DNA of 64,000 nt, taken from NCBI GenBank assembly GCA_018806985.1, contig JADANN010000221.1:983188-1047187 (forward strand), in the 5' to 3' direction. Of the stretch, positions 12,115-23,171 are shown piece after piece. Made by a program: the position numbers and the translations under genes. The notes under the pieces are model-generated. The model was not told the origin of the DNA. It did no database searches and worked only from the letters and a program-made list of their open reading frames with translations. Origin of the DNA: Angiostrongylus vasorum. Its lineage: Eukaryota > Nematoda > Chromadorea > Rhabditida > Metastrongylidae. Each line of letters opens with the position of its first letter. Position 1 is the first letter of the stretch.

Positions 12115-12300
12115 CGAGGCCATCAGTTTGCGTGGGGGGATAGCACACTAGCCCCCCGTAAGGGTAATCGCGAGTTCGAAGCTCATATAAGATCAAGAAT
12201 TTTTCATATGCCTCAGCATCTTTGTGGTTGCTTTTTCTTACTCGTTCCTCATTTGCTCTCTGCTATCAGCAAGTCTTTCGTAGTTGTCAAAAGAAGCGAA
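12115..12300 (+). mobile_element. Partial SINE family 2
   Basis: GTAATCGCGAGTTCGAAGC (box-B-like) is followed by ATGCCTCAGCATCTTTGTGG, which matches the family region ATATCTCAGCATCATTGTGG. The tail motif is not evident. The open frame across it is incidental. Confidence 0.45.
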
Positions 12301-12554
12301 GGGCCTAATTTTCTAGTACCTTTGGTGAAAGCGTATCCACGTCAGCCGTGGAAGGTGGCTATACTCAGAATTTTCACATGAAAGGTTTTTTGGTCTATGC
12401 CTTAAAAAACCATGGAGTGTAAGCACAAAGGATTTTTAAAGTAGATAATGTCGAATAAATGAGAAATAGATGAATACACTAGCATCCCTACTTTTTTTCG
12501 ACTATACATCCATCCACTCAAGTCAGAATATTGGAAGATCGGTCGCTATTTCAG

Positions 12555-12603
12555 ATCTTGTCAAATGAATCAGATTCTGAACAAAGAGCCTCTTGAGCAC
12601 AAG
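12555..12603 (+). CDS. Possible mini-exon, gene unknown
   Basis: This 49-bp segment lies between TCGCTATTTCAG and donor GTACTG. It reads SCQMNQILNKEPLEHK in the frame that stays open across the exon. Acceptor and donor are both acceptable, but it stands alone and no family is recognisable. Confidence 0.25.
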
Positions 12604-14787
12604 GTACTGAAAAGTACTTATACGGAAAATGGCCAGCAATTAAAAAACAAAGAACGATCATATTTTGGAAATTAAAGAGATATTCCACGTAGACTTCCAT
12701 AGAAGTAAACAGGGATGGCGTGATTTTTGCTCCGCTGCTCCAATTTTTGCCACCGAACATAATTTGTAACAAAAGTACATGAGATGTTCTCATCACATAA
12801 GAGAGAATGCCATGGAATGGGTGAATTCTGGGGTATTTCGGAAGAGAATTAGAACATACTTCCTGCCGACCCTATGTAACGACTTGGTCCTGAATCTGTT
12901 TAGGATATTCTGATTCGATATCATTTGTCCCAAAGATGTGTGTTCATGAGCCACCATGTTTTCAAAATTTTTAAAAGATTAAGGTCGAAAAATTAATAGT
13001 AGCGAACAAGCGTTAGTGAACAGCGAGGGAATGGAAGTGGAAGGAAAGAGTAAAAACATTTCCATGTCAATATCGGAATGCTCCTCGACGAGGGAAATTG
13101 CACCTTAACGCGTGGTTTTGCAGATTTCCTTCATAGTATTGGCGAGCCAAACTAGACTCCCATAGCATAGAGAGGAATCTAGCCAGCTCTGTGACTTCGA
13201 AGCAAACTCCTTAGTCATATTTGATGGTTTATTGGAAAGGAAAACAATCTGCGTTTCTTGTACGCTGCTTTAGTTCAAGTTCTTGGACAATTCACGCAAG
13301 GTAGGATAATTGTAACTCTGTGAGTCGCTTCAAAAAGTATAGTTATCCCTATAGTTAAATATAAAACGGCATATAACAAGCGAAGTACTGTCCTACTGGA
13401 ATGGAAATGTCAGAAAAGAAAGTCGGATGGGTGAAAAAATTTTAGAAACCTATTTGTTACTGTTACGATCTAAAGTCTTCCACGTTTAGGATAATACAGG
13501 CCCAAAAAAAATTCCCGTACCCACTTGGCAACAATTTCCTTCTTAGATACCAATTCCATGACGTTTTCTGATCGCTACGAAAAGCAACCACTCATAATGA
13601 CGAATCGAAGGGAGATTTTCCTCATTTCAAGAAATTTTCTTCGAACACTACCACACATTTGTGGCCTTAGATTACCCCTAGCTTGAACTTCCATATGGGA
13701 AAGATGAACTTTTTCCGAGCTTATGCAACATCATCAAGAGCTAAGATTCTCTTTCACACTTCACAGACAACAGGGGCTACATCTCGGGCACATTAAGGTT
13801 GTATACGTAGGTGCGACTTTCCTAGAAAAAGAATGCTAGAACACTACCTCGACGGAGGTGAAATGTGAAATAGAATAAAGTGTGTAAACGTGACAACATT
13901 AATGAGAAAATTCGTGGCTGGGCGAGTGAATAACACCAAACACTCGACGGACGACGAAACTGGATCAACAAGGCGTGAACATAATTTTTTCATCACTTGT
14001 CCACACTCGAAATAGGAGTAGTGCGGCGTTTCTCCTGCGTAATCGCTTTACTACACCAGAGCTATATCGAATCAAGGTCGTCTACTGTAACTGTATAAAA
14101 GTTTTTGAGCAACTGAAGCACCTATACAACCCTTGATTTGCCTAGCTGCTGAAAAAACGTTTGGAGAATGTCTCGTCAGGATATTGGATCAGTGATATCA
14201 AGCACCTCATATGGTAAACTGCCTTGGTGACACAAATAGAGGTTTTCACAATGAAGTGTTGTGATCGAGAACCAGGATTTTATCCTCTGGTCAGAGTTGC
14301 ACAAAATTATAAAGCATGTTCATCTACGAATCTTTGTGCTTTTACTAGAACTCTACTAACTTCTTGTTAAAGGATAAATGCCCTTCAATTAACAGTTATG
14401 TAACAGCCGATGAAAACTTGTGCTTGAGCGAGGAACAACATGACTGCCTTAGACAAAGCCTAATTGTGCATCTGAGGATTTGTCATGCTCTGACCTCATA
14501 GAGTAAAACAATGGAGAAGTGACAACGACACACGCAGCAACTAAAGTCAATGGCATCTGACCACAACATTAGCGGCGTTAGTTTCCACAACCTGCTGATA
14601 ATTCCTGGATAACTGGAATGCTCGAGAAGTTGGAAACGGTATCGGCTTATAAAAAGCGACTCTGCTTTATCTATTTAAAAGTAGGCGTAACTTTTTGAGA
14701 CTGTTTATTTGATGAAAGAATAAATATTGATTAGTCATACCGAGATGGAAGGAAAGTCGGTCTTTGAAATACTGTTATTTGATTTCT
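12604..14787. other. AT-rich spacer
   Basis: I see no family match, no long frame and no recognisable copy of the repeat families in these 2.2 kb. Single acceptor-like motifs (for example TTTTGCAG near 13,125) lack partners. Confidence 0.4.
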
Positions 14788-15068
14788 ATACTGCTGAGAT
14801 ATTTGCAAAACTCCGGACCGCAGATGTCTGCGGTGGGGAACGAACGCGCTGTTGCCCTTTGCGGGGATTAACGCGTTCACCACCACATCATGCGGGTCCT
14901 TCGTTTCGCCTGTTTCTCAGCTAGCTACTCCCCGGAAAGGACAATAGCGCGTTCGTTCTCCACCGCAGACACCTGCGGTCCGGAGTTTTGCAAATATCTC
15001 AGCATTATAGAAGTTATGTTTCGCAACATACTTTGCCCTTAAAAAAGAATAGGCAGTAAATAAAAAAG
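14788..15068. mobile_element. SINE family 2 inverted dimer (foldback)
   Basis: A minus-oriented SINE 2 piece (from GAGATATTTGCAAAACTCC through CACCACATCATGCGGGTCC) abuts at about 14,925 a plus-oriented piece running from CTCCCCGGAAAGGACAATAG to GGAGTTTTGCAAATATCTC, then the usual tail GGCAGTAAATAAAAAAGG. The arms of about 80 bp are nearly perfect inverted complements and would fold into a long hairpin. Similar inverted arrangements occur at 28,735-28,990. Confidence 0.65.
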
Positions 15069-15087
15069 GTTAAAATTGTGATTATAA

Positions 15088-15388
15088 CTACAGCCTCAGC
15101 TTAACTGGGTTCAATGCCGATTTGGGTTCCTCAGATCAATCCCGTCGACTGGTGAGTGCTGATGGCAAAAGATCGACAGAACTAGCTGAGAGACAGGCGA
15201 AGCCAATGACCCGCATGGTGTGGTGGTGAACACGTTATTCCCCGGAAAGGACAATAGCGCGTTCGTTCCCCACCATAGGCACCTGCTGTCCAGAGTTTTG
15301 CAAATATCTCAGCTTCGTAGAAGTTATATGTCGCAATATACCATGCCATTAAAAAATAGTAGGCAGTAAATAAAAAAGGTTAAAATAG
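15088..15388 (+). mobile_element. tRNA-derived SINE, family 2, full length
   Basis: This is the best plus-strand copy. The lead region (AGCTTAACTGGGTTCAATGC, CCCGTCGACTGGTGAGTGC) is followed by the tRNA-like box A region CATGGTGTGGTGGTGAACAC. After it come ATAGCGCGTTCGTTCCCC, ATATCTCAGC and the tail GGCAGTAAATAAAAAAGG. It follows the inverted dimer after about 20 bp, so two family members sit in tandem. Confidence 0.65.
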
Positions 15389-15799
15389 AGAATGTTTGTT
15401 CCCTTAGATAGCGCGACCAGTGAATGAGAACCCGTTAGATATCGCAAGCAGCAACGCAAATCCTGTCTTACTATAAAGTGTTATTACTTCGTTTGCGTAA
15501 TGCGGTTTGTATAATAATATTTTAATGAAATCAATCACCTCAAAAGGCTTCAACACATATCTTAAAATGCATGAAATTCATTATTTTCACACGTAATAAT
15601 CTCCAACTACTGCAAAAACTGCTACTGCCCACAAATCACCAGATCACCACTAGTTCGAGATTTAGACAGTACCCTGACTTTGCGGCCTTTTGTGGAAAAG
15701 TCCAGGAAGGCCAGTCATTCCTTCCATGTACTAAGTGAACAAAATTCTCCGCAAAAATACACTTTCGAAGAGCCACTAAGTTTCGTCGAAACTAATGTC

Positions 15800-16590
15800 C
15801 GATAATTCTACAAAACAAACTGGAAGAAAATTGGCTTGGATTTCGAGAGTTTGGATGAAGTTCCAAATCCAAATGGCTAGATCGCAAAATGGTACTGAAA
15901 TCCAGATAATAAAGACGTAACGGGTCACTAGCTCTTTAATCACCTTTCATACACAAGGAAGGTGCAACATGTTTCGAACGAGGGAGCGGAAGGGAGGAGT
16001 CGTTCAACGTGGCTCAGAAAAAAAATACCTGCAAAACGATGGCTGTCCACAGATAGGTTTAGAGAGAAAGACACGTTTCCAAACGATAAGGCTAGCAAAA
16101 ATGAGGTTGGGTGTAACTTGCCTTTTATCTGCAGCGAAGTAAGCACAGCTATAAAACGTTCCTTATAAAGGGCGGGTGCAGAGAAATTGGTAGCAGTGAT
16201 TGAAATATCACCGAACGTTCTGCGACGCCAGCTAATTCGTAACCGCTTGTATGAACGTCCATGGACAATGCGAAATTGCGCGATTTGCCCTAGAGGCAGA
16301 TACAGTTACTGCATGGGTTCAAGCCAAGTGTACCTAATCTCTTGTGAAGCTTGCAAGGACAAAAAAATACATCGCCGAGACGGGTAGTCCACTCTGTGTT
16401 CGCATAAAAAACACGTGGGTGGGACACTATGCACGTATGGGCACAGACATATCGTTGAAGATTTCGAAGTAAAAGCCACAATCCCCTTGCATGAGAATCG
16501 AAAACATCAGGGTGCGAATTTCAGTAGGTATTTTGGAAAGATTCCAAAAATCCAAAGAGGTGGAAAAGTAATATAGGAATCCTCCAATGC
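15800..16590 (+). pseudogene. Penelope-like element fragment: end of RT and GIY-YIG domain
   Basis: Penelope-like element blocks occur in order with frame changes. After an eroded RT C-terminus (GAAGAAAATTGGCTTGG, then the region before ACATGTTTCGAACG) comes LRRQLIRNRLYERPW near 16,209-16,265, and then the nuclease core YLISCEACKDKKIHRR near 16,329-16,380. In a shifted frame KYIAETGSPLCVRIK follows. The CX2C-like linker (NCAICPRG) typical of the family is present. The C-terminal helix with the catalytic Glu is badly eroded. Compared with the copies at 41 and 43-44 kb this is the oldest. Confidence 0.7.
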
Positions 16591-16686
16591 AAACTCTCTG
16601 CAACCGGTCTCTTTCAATAAATGAACACTTACAAAGATCGTGAGTGTCTAAAGAAGCTGTTAAGCATTGAGTTTTTTCTATTAAAG
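16591..16686. other. Short spacer
   Basis: Nothing recognised between the Penelope-like fragment and the next minus-strand exon. Confidence 0.4.
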
Positions 16687-16907
16687 TTACGAAACTGTTA
16701 CTTTTTTTCTGAGCAGACTTGAGTTTGTTAACATAAGATTGTATGTTCCGGAAGGAAACACTGGTTTATTGATCTGTGCCGATATTAATAGAATGTCCAT
16801 ACTGGGAATAGTGAAAATGTGTTTCTGCTGACCATATTCCACATCAACTTGACCTCTGAGGACCATGCATACTCTTAGGGAAGCGAAATCCGGCGAATCC
16901 TTAGCCA
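16687..16907 (-). CDS. Terminal exon of an unknown beta-rich protein
   Basis: On the minus strand TATTTATCTCACAG is followed by a 73-codon open segment ending in TAA. It begins AKDSPDFASLRVCMVLRGQV, contains FTIPSMDILLISAQ, and ends NLMLTNSSLLRKKVTVS. The alternation of hydrophobic residues suggests beta strands. The codon pattern and the acceptor favour a real last exon, entered with one base from the previous exon. I do not recognise the family. Its acceptor lies about 95 bp past the poly(A) signal of the exon at 17,026-17,143, so it may belong to a second gene. Confidence 0.45.
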
Positions 16908-17002
16908 CTGTGAGATAAATATTGTATTAACAATCCCGGGTCTGCTCAGCGTCCCGTTTCTAACGACAACTTTGAAATACTATAATACTGCTGATACACA
17001 AC

Positions 17003-17008
17003 TTTATT
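17003..17008 (-). terminator. Poly(A) signal AATAAA
   Basis: AATAAA on the minus strand, 18 bases past the stop of the exon at 17,026-17,143. This is the expected position for 3' end formation of that transcript. Confidence 0.5.
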
Positions 17009-17025
17009 GAGCGAAATGAAAGCCA

Positions 17026-17143
17026 TCAGAATCCAGACTTTTGACCAGCAAGAAACAAGGAAATGTTCACTGTCGATGCATAGAATGATGAAGTTCTGGA
17101 AGTGACAGATGATTGGAACACATTTTCAAAAGCGTTCTGATTC
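17026..17143 (-). CDS. Terminal exon with poly(A) signal, protein unknown
   Basis: The minus-strand acceptor AAATTTTTCCAG opens a 38-residue C-terminus: NQNAFENVFQSSVTSRTSSF at its start and ISLFLAGQKSGF at its end, then TGA. AATAAA follows at 17,003-17,008. The other two frames are closed early. It is serine-rich and matches no family I know. The next exon upstream was not located within the 2 kb of repeats beyond it. Confidence 0.5.
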
Positions 17144-17334
17144 CTGGAAAATTTTTTTATATCGAAGCGTTTATTGAAAAGGTGGTAGATGAGTAGGCAA
17201 TAATTTCGCAATGTGGTCGAGCGTTATCGTGCATATCCTTTCTCCTAATAAGTGATGGATAAAAAACGTAATTTCTTGTTTTGACAGATCCATGAATTTC
17301 ATCATAGAATTCTTCTGTTGTTTTGATAGTATTC

Positions 17335-17520
17335 AAACAACCACAATGACGCTGAGGATATTTACAAAACTCAAACTCCGAACCAGAACCAATGATGCCT
17401 TCGCTCTGCCTTTCCCTCGAACAGTTTTTTACACAACGATTTCATCAGCAACCATTCCTCAACGGGAACGATCTGTGGGGCACAAATCGGCATTGAACCA
17501 AATTCAGCTGAGGGAGTAGT
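17335..17520 (-). mobile_element. SINE family 2, old copy
   Basis: Reversed, it shows GGTTCAATGCCGATTTG, CAGATCGTTCCCGTTG and later GTAAATATCCTCAGCGTCAT, in the family order. Box A is eroded. A frame of 75 codons across it is incidental. Confidence 0.5.
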
Positions 17521-17594
17521 CGAAATCACAGCAAAAGATAAATGAAAATATAGGCGGTAAATAGAAAATTAAACTAGCAAAGAGCATAACAATA

Positions 17595-17880
17595 TTTCAA
17601 GACCGACTTTCCTTTAACTTCGGCATGACTGATCAATATGTATTGTTTCTTTAATAAGCTAACACGAGGATGATAATAAATTTTTATTCGCCTAACGTTC
17701 CAACGTTTTCGTCTTCACCAGAGCCGGTGATCCTGGTCTCGATTTGGCGACTTCGTCTTCTTATCAAGTCGGATCTTCCTCGGTGGAACACCTCTCGAAT
17801 ATGCTATACCCCCACCGGCAATGTGCTTTTACACAGGGTGTTGGTTTCTGGTGTAATGGTTGACAGGTGATAACAATTTG
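17595..17880 (-). mobile_element. Type B ribozyme-bearing element
   Basis: Reversed, ATTCGAGAGGTGTTCCACC and ATCACCGGCTCTGGTGAAG lead to ACGTTAGGCGAATAAAAA and the end ATCCTCGTGTTAGCTTATTA. The hammerhead-like box is mutated (CTGGTGA for CTGATGA), but the flanking stem halves GGCT and AGGC are visible. It is one of the family copies with a pre-ribozyme region. Confidence 0.55.
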
Positions 17881-17946
17881 TTTTTTCTGGGCAATCCAAA
17901 GCCTATCAAGGTCTGTTGTAAGCTTATAAAACAAGGAATACAAAAG

Positions 17947-18120
17947 GTTAAGTGTTGTGGTCGGTGGTGCATTGGATAACACGTAAGCCCTCGGAACGAG
18001 TAGGCGCAGATTCGAAGCTCTCCTGGGCCTCCGAGCTGCTCATATCTCAGCATCATTGTGGTTAAACTTCACATAAAACCCTGCCGTGAAAAAATGGTAG
18101 GGCGAAAGATAGAAAGTTAA
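17947..18120 (+). mobile_element. SINE family 2 copy
   Basis: GGTGGTGCATTGGATAACAC (box A region) and GCAGATTCGAAGCTC (box B) are followed by CATATCTCAGCATCATTGTG and a tail GGGCGAAAGATAGAAAGTT. Short flanking GTTAAG repeats could be remains of a target duplication. Confidence 0.6.
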
Positions 18121-19030
18121 GCGCTAATATTTTGATAGTTGTGGCAGAATATTCCAAATGGCGATCTTTCTCTTTGTGCATTATTTGACTTTGGGAAAAG
18201 TTAGGAGTTCCGTCACGCCTAATGCACTGCACTGAACCTCGTCAGCTATCACATAGAGTCCACTTCTCATGTTGTGTCACAACGCGGTCGAAAAAATAGA
18301 TCGTTGTTTTAGCGTTGAAGAAGTGCAGAGTTCATAACGACTACTCCTTTCAATCACTTGACTCAATCGACATCCGTTTACCGAGCTTCTTCACCTTCCC
18401 ATTGTTTTCCGAATGATGAACTATTTCTGACTTGTTAAAAATCGGTTCTTTTTCCTCTCGAGAGTCAGCTCGTCACGTTCAGATGGTCGACTTCGACTGT
18501 TGGTAGCTACCCACGACCTTCTGCATCATGAAGGCTCATATATCCAGTTCAAAACTTTTTGACACTGCTTTCCTGGCTCCCATTTCCTCACGACTTTGCT
18601 TGTGCTGTGGTATTTTGAACGCATGAAGTGAAAAAATTGATTTTTTGCTTTCGGGATTTTTCGGATGACCGCCATTTCAAACAGAATGTAGCGACCTGCC
18701 TTGAATTAGCCCTTGTAACAAGTGTTAAAATGCAATGGTTAAGAATGAGCTTTGAAATATCAAGTAGTATCCATGAAAGTAAAAACTATTCATCTACAGA
18801 GTATGGTTGCAAAATTTTTAACTAAATAAAAGAGATCATTCTTTGTAAATAGATGTAATAGTTGAAGAAAACTATGACTATAAGAGCAGGATGTCTGCAA
18901 TGAATCTTGTTTGTACTGGAGTCATATCAGGGACAATAAACCTAGTTTTTAGAGAAATAGTTCTGAAGAAAATGGAGCGAAAAGACCAAATAAATAGGAG
19001 CTAATGTATGACAACATTAGAAATATTAAA

Positions 19031-19034
<4 letters not shown>
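18121..19034. other. Spacer
   Basis: Nothing recognised. An open stretch at 18,628-18,825 (+) has neither splice signals nor a family signature. Confidence 0.4.

Positions 19035-19066
<32 letters not shown>
19035..19066. repeat. (AG)16 microsatellite
   Basis: Sixteen uninterrupted AG units. Confidence 0.95.
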
Positions 19067-19069
<3 letters not shown>

Positions 19070-19121
19070 TGAAAAAAGTGGTTGGTTGCTTTTCCCTCAG
19101 AATAAGAGGTGTCGGAGATAA

Positions 19122-19364
19122 CTTGGAAATACGCACGGTCAGAGCCTGCAAGCCCTAGCCCGCACCCTCACCACCCACCTCTGGCACGCCCAGGTCGCCC
19201 CGCTCGCCTCGCTTGAGGATTCTTGTGGAGGTCCTACTACCCACATTTCTGATTTCTACATCAACTCATTCCAAAGAGCTGCTAAGCCTTCGGAAATTGT
19301 CGCTCGTATTGAACACAGCTTGAATCCAATCGACAACAACCGGATGTCTAAACGACAATCTTAA
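19122..19364 (+). CDS. GC-rich open segment without start codon, possible exon
   Basis: Between an in-frame stop at 19,119 and TAA at 19,362 there are 80 open codons with markedly high GC for this window. It reads QALARTLTTHLWHAQVAPLA early on, and NSFQRAAKPSEIVARIEH and NNRMSKRQS at the end. An acceptor TTTTCCCTCAG at 19,100 opens a frame that meets the stop at once. A weaker AG at 19,140 (CGGTCAG) would fit the open frame. It may be a terminal exon or an inserted gene fragment. Not recognised. Confidence 0.3.
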   Translation, partial: LGNTHGQSLQALARTLTTHLWHAQVAPLASLEDSCGGPTTHISDFYINSFQRAAKPSEIVARIEHSLNPIDNNRMSKRQS

Positions 19365-19439
19365 ATGTTGAGGAATGATCGGTGTTGTGTTCACGTTTTT
19401 GGTAGCGGTGTCCAATAAAAAATGAGCAGCCAATACCTT

Positions 19440-19800
19440 CTTGGACTATTACGGAAACATGAGGTTGATTAATAAAGTTCCTTTAACTAACGCCTCGATG
19501 TCTTCGTTTGTTTCTGGAAAGGACTGATTCGGTTTGATGATCCCCAGGTGGTCGTCTTCGCAATATGGTTGTTCTTGTCGCATCGCGTCGAATCCAGTGA
19601 AGTGGAGCACCGATCGAATGAATAATCTCACTCTTGCACAGGTGCCTTCTTATGTAGGACGAAAGTTGGTCTGCTTCCACCACTGAATATGATTTGCATT
19701 TTTTGGCAACAATGCATCCTAAAAGTTTATTCGTCTAACTTTTCAACGTCTTCGTCTTGTTCAGAGCGGGATTGATTCGAATCGATGGTTCACAAGTAAG
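19440..19800 (-). mobile_element. Two tandem type B ribozyme-bearing copies, degraded
   Basis: Minus-oriented copies lie at 19,440-19,680 and 19,720-19,800. The first keeps GAAGACATCGAGGCGTTAG and the end GTTGATTAATA reversed. The second keeps GAGCGGGATTGATTCG, and reversed CTCTGAACAAGACGAAGACG with GAAAAGTTAGACGAATAAAC. Both ribozyme-like boxes have lost core bases. Confidence 0.5.
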
Positions 19801-20254
19801 AATATTCAATAGTTTCGAAGAAGAAATACCATTTTGTCAAAACTATTTAACAGCGGTCTTAAAGGTTCGATGTTGGAAGTAATAACAAGTAACGCACGAC
19901 GCTCAATTTTGCGTGGGACGACAGCTCATTTCGGCCTGGCTTTGGACCTACTCTTATATCACATTGGTGTTTCTAACTTCTCAAAGAGCTCTGTCATCAG
20001 TTGCAACCCCAGAGATATGGATGGCAGAGTGAGTCCGAGGCGCAGGGTTGAAGAAACAACTAATCCAGTGTGTATTGCACGCTGCTTTCAGGAAACATTA
20101 ATCATAAAACGTGTACATCTTTGAAATAAAGTGTAGATATTCGGCAAGCAATTCCATATATGTGAGATTTGCAAGGTGTATTTATGAAAATTCTTCATTG
20201 CATGTAAGAACTGACAGTACCAGGTAAAGGCAACTCTATGGAGGCCATGCATTT
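19801..20254. other. Spacer next to the 3' end of the RTE element
   Basis: No feature supported. A 96-codon frame at 19,834-20,124 (+) has no splice context or family match. Confidence 0.35.
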
Positions 20255-20514
20255 GTATATCACCCGTCATCTGTATCACCTGTAGTCCCGTTGATCGTCG
20301 AGTGACTGGAGCGGGCGCCAGTAAGTCTTCCATTTTTCCCTGTCGGGTGCAAGAGTAGCCCAGTTGGTTCAGCTCGCTCCAAGGACTCGTCGAGCATCAT
20401 ATCCTTCTCCAAGGCTCTTTGTGAAGAACTCTGACCATCGGATCGGTGGTCTTCCTGCAGTGAATTTAACATCCCGAGGAATGTCATTCATACGCATTAG
20501 GTGTCCGGCCCACC

Positions 20515-20955
20515 TTATCTTCGACTGTTTGGCGTAGAGAACGGCATCTTTGACTTTTGATCGTCGACGCAGATCGGCTCTTCGGATCCTTCTCTTACTT
20601 GTGTGGAACGGGATACTCCTAGCATCGCCCTTTCGACTGCGCGTTCGATAACGCTTAGTGACCTTCCATTCTGCTTACGCAGCGACCAAGTTTCTGACGC
20701 ATACGTTAGAGCAGGAAGTACCGTTGAGTCGAAAAGCTGGGTACGGAGTCGGGTGTTCCTTATTCTCTTCACTAAATCCTCGATGCTCTTGAAAGCGCAC
20801 CCCCAAGCCGCTCGTTTCCTTCTGCTCAGCTCTGGAGCTAGGTCGTTCATCACATTGATTTCCCGACCTAGATAGATATAACTGGACCGTTCGGAGATAT
20901 TCGTTCCGTTGAGCATGAATGGGGCATGCGAAACCAATCCGTTCTTCATGAACAT
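20515..20955 (-). pseudogene. RTE reverse transcriptase, thumb and C-terminal part
   Basis: This open frame of 146 codons contains SSYIYLGREINVMNDLAPEL and LPALTYASETWSLRKQ, conserved blocks after the RT catalytic core of RTE elements. It is out of frame with the catalytic part (20,946-21,611), and the region after 20,515 shifts frame again before the element's 3' end. It is part of one element, not a separate gene. Confidence 0.75.
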
Positions 20956-21611
20956 CGGTTTTTGTGAGATTTAAGTTGAAGATCAATCTTTCCACAGGCT
21001 TTATCAAAGTCGGTAAGCATACGTTCCGCTTGGCTGATGCTTGATGTTGCAAGGACGATGTCATCAGCAAAGCGATGATGGTGTAACTGCCGACCATCGA
21101 TTTTCACTCCCATATTATCCAATTCCAATGTTCGCATGATGTTCTGGAGGGTGGCGGTAAATAATTTTGGCGAGATGGTATCGCCTTGCCTAACTCCTCT
21201 TTTTGACGTCAATGATAATATCGTCGTAGAATGATGATACCTTGGTTGTGAAATTTTTGACAGCTCACGAAGAATCTTTATGTACTGAGTAGGGACTCCT
21301 TGACTATCCAGGGCTTCCAAGACTGCTTCTATCTCGACTGAATCAAAGGCCTTTTGTAAATCGATGAAGGTGAGACAGAGCGGTCTATTGTAGTCTCGCG
21401 ATACTTCAATGAGCCTTGTCACCGTGTGGATATGGTCCATCGTACTAAATCCTTCTCGAAACCCTGCTTGCCCAAATGGCTGTCCTTCGTCCAGTGTTCT
21501 GTCAATCCTGTTTAGGATGACTCGAGTGAAAAGTTTGTAGACCACAGACAGTAACCAGATTGGAAGATAGTTGCCGATATCCTGTAGGTCACCCTTCTTT
21601 AACAATAACAC
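20946..21611 (-). pseudogene. RTE reverse transcriptase catalytic region
   Basis: This 221-codon frame holds RT motifs in order. VILNRIDRTLDEGQPFGQAG is followed by motif A TFIDLQKAFDSVE (Asp84 of the frame), GVRQGDTISPKLF, and motif C FADDIV at about residues 181-186 with both aspartates kept. Two family positions before motif A are changed (NYLPIW for NYRPIC). The frame is lost at both ends by indels, joining in other frames to the upstream linker (22,040-21,612) and to the thumb region. It is catalytically plausible but broken. Confidence 0.8.
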
Positions 21612-22040
21612 GGTCCTGCTGGTCTTTCAGTGGGTAAGGACCTTGCATTCGGACACGTAACGTGTGAAGAGCCGAGGCAGTGTGTTTATGAGGACTGGCG
21701 GAAGGTTCTTCAGGTGTTCTGGTCTTATCCTGTCCGGACCTGGTGTTGTTCGATTTTTCACCGACGAAATGGCATGTCGGATTTCGGAAGGGAAAACCGG
21801 TGGTACAACATATTCATCCTCCTTTATTTCATATGACGGAAGGTGGGACGTAGCTATCGAAGAGATCCGAGTAGTGTTCGTGAATAATTTTTCTCCATTG
21901 GATTTCTGGACGCTGTAACTGTTCCATCTGGGCGCCGGAGTGCAATCATTTTGGTCTTGTAATTGGCGAAGCTTCGGTGAGCTTTGCGAATGCTTTTCCC
22001 AGCCTCTGCAGTTTCGACCATTACTGCTGCTCTTCTCTCT

Positions 22041-23171
22041 TTAAGATCTTCTTTTTATCGCCTGCCTGCACTGTTTTGCAAGTTCGGACGTTAGTTCGTA
22101 GTTGCCTGCAGCTCGTGTGATTCCACGCTGATGTACTAGCTCGAGTGTTCCTAGAGACAATCGTCTCTTGGTGACTTTCGAACTCTCAGCTTTCACAGCG
22201 CTAGCGTGAAGATGTTGAATGAGCCGACCGTATTCTTCGTCGACGTTATCGACAACGGCATCTTCCCAACAGCCGACTAATGAATTGAATAAGTCCCAGT
22301 TTGCGGTGGTACTGGAACTTCGGTTTTTGAATTTAGCGGCTTTTTCTCCTTTTCGCGAGAAATAGAATCTTGCATGAAGGAGATGATGGTCTGATCCCGT
22401 GTAGAACTTTGGGACAACAGCGACATTGGTGAGGCAAAACCTTCTATTTACTACGATGTGGTCTATTTCGTTATGGTACTCTCCAGTGGGAGACTCCCAC
22501 GCCCGGCGCTGAGGGTGGGACTTCTGGAATTGTAAGTTACCATGGATTGTCTTGGTCGCCATGATAAACTCGGACAGCCGCTCACCCTGTTCGTTCCATT
22601 CTAATCCGTCGGTCCCAATGTGACGCTCTTCACGCGTTCTTCTTGGTCGATTCTTGGCGTTGAAATCTCCAATGATGACATTGAAGAATGTGTGGTCTTC
22701 TCTGTAGAACTTCTCCAGGTCCATATAGAATGCTTCGACTTCTTCTTCGTCATAGTTTGAGGTCGACGCGTAAACGACGAAGACTGTCAAAGCCGGAATT
22801 AATGCACATCTTTTTAGTCGTAAAAGTCCGATTCGAGTTATAAGTTGTTCAAATGAATCGATGTTCATGGACAAACTCGTGTTGACGAGAACGCCGACGC
22901 CGCCAACTCCTCTATTGTCGCATGTTCCGAGGAACAGTTCTTCTCCGGTGTCATAGACGGCGCTGAAAGGCTGCCGTCTTCTCGTCTCGGCCAGGCCGAT
23001 GACGTCGTACCTTATCCTTCTTGCTTGCATGAGCAATTCTTCTATCGAGGATTCTGATGCAAGTGTACGTGAATTGTAGGTATAGATCGTCACCTTAGTT
23101 GTTCGCAATCCAGGCAGCTTCCATTGGCCCTGAGATTTTAGCAGCCTCTCCGTACTCGTCCTACCCAACAC
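22041..23171 (-). CDS. RTE endonuclease (APE type), open reading frame
   Basis: The 376-codon frame carries the exonuclease-endonuclease-phosphatase fold. Active-site residues are intact: LAETRR (Glu62), IIGDFNAK (Asp169, Asn171), NEIDHIV (Asp237, His238) and GSDHHLL (Asp261, His262). TYNSRTL near residue 31 supplies the N-terminal Asn. In life it nicks the target DNA so that the RT can prime there. The N-terminus overlaps the preceding 5' frame (23,138-23,524) in another phase, and the C-terminus runs out of frame before the RT. The start used is the first ATG of the frame. In an intact element the protein would begin upstream and run into the RT. Confidence 0.8.
   Translation of the reverse strand: MLGRTSTERLLKSQGQWKLPGLRTTKVTIYTYNSRTLASESSIEELLMQARRIRYDVIGLAETRRRQPFSAVYDTGEELFLGTCDNRGVGGVGVLVNTSLSMNIDSFEQLITRIGLLRLKRCALIPALTVFVVYASTSNYDEEEVEAFYMDLEKFYREDHTFFNVIIGDFNAKNRPRRTREERHIGTDGLEWNEQGERLSEFIMATKTIHGNLQFQKSHPQRRAWESPTGEYHNEIDHIVVNRRFCLTNVAVVPKFYTGSDHHLLHARFYFSRKGEKAAKFKNRSSSTTANWDLFNSLVGCWEDAVVDNVDEEYGRLIQHLHASAVKAESSKVTKRRLSLGTLELVHQRGITRAAGNYELTSELAKQCRQAIKRRS

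Noticed and set aside
12058..12381. A 107-codon plus-strand frame
   Set aside because: It crosses a partial SINE family 2 copy and starts at an arbitrary ATG.
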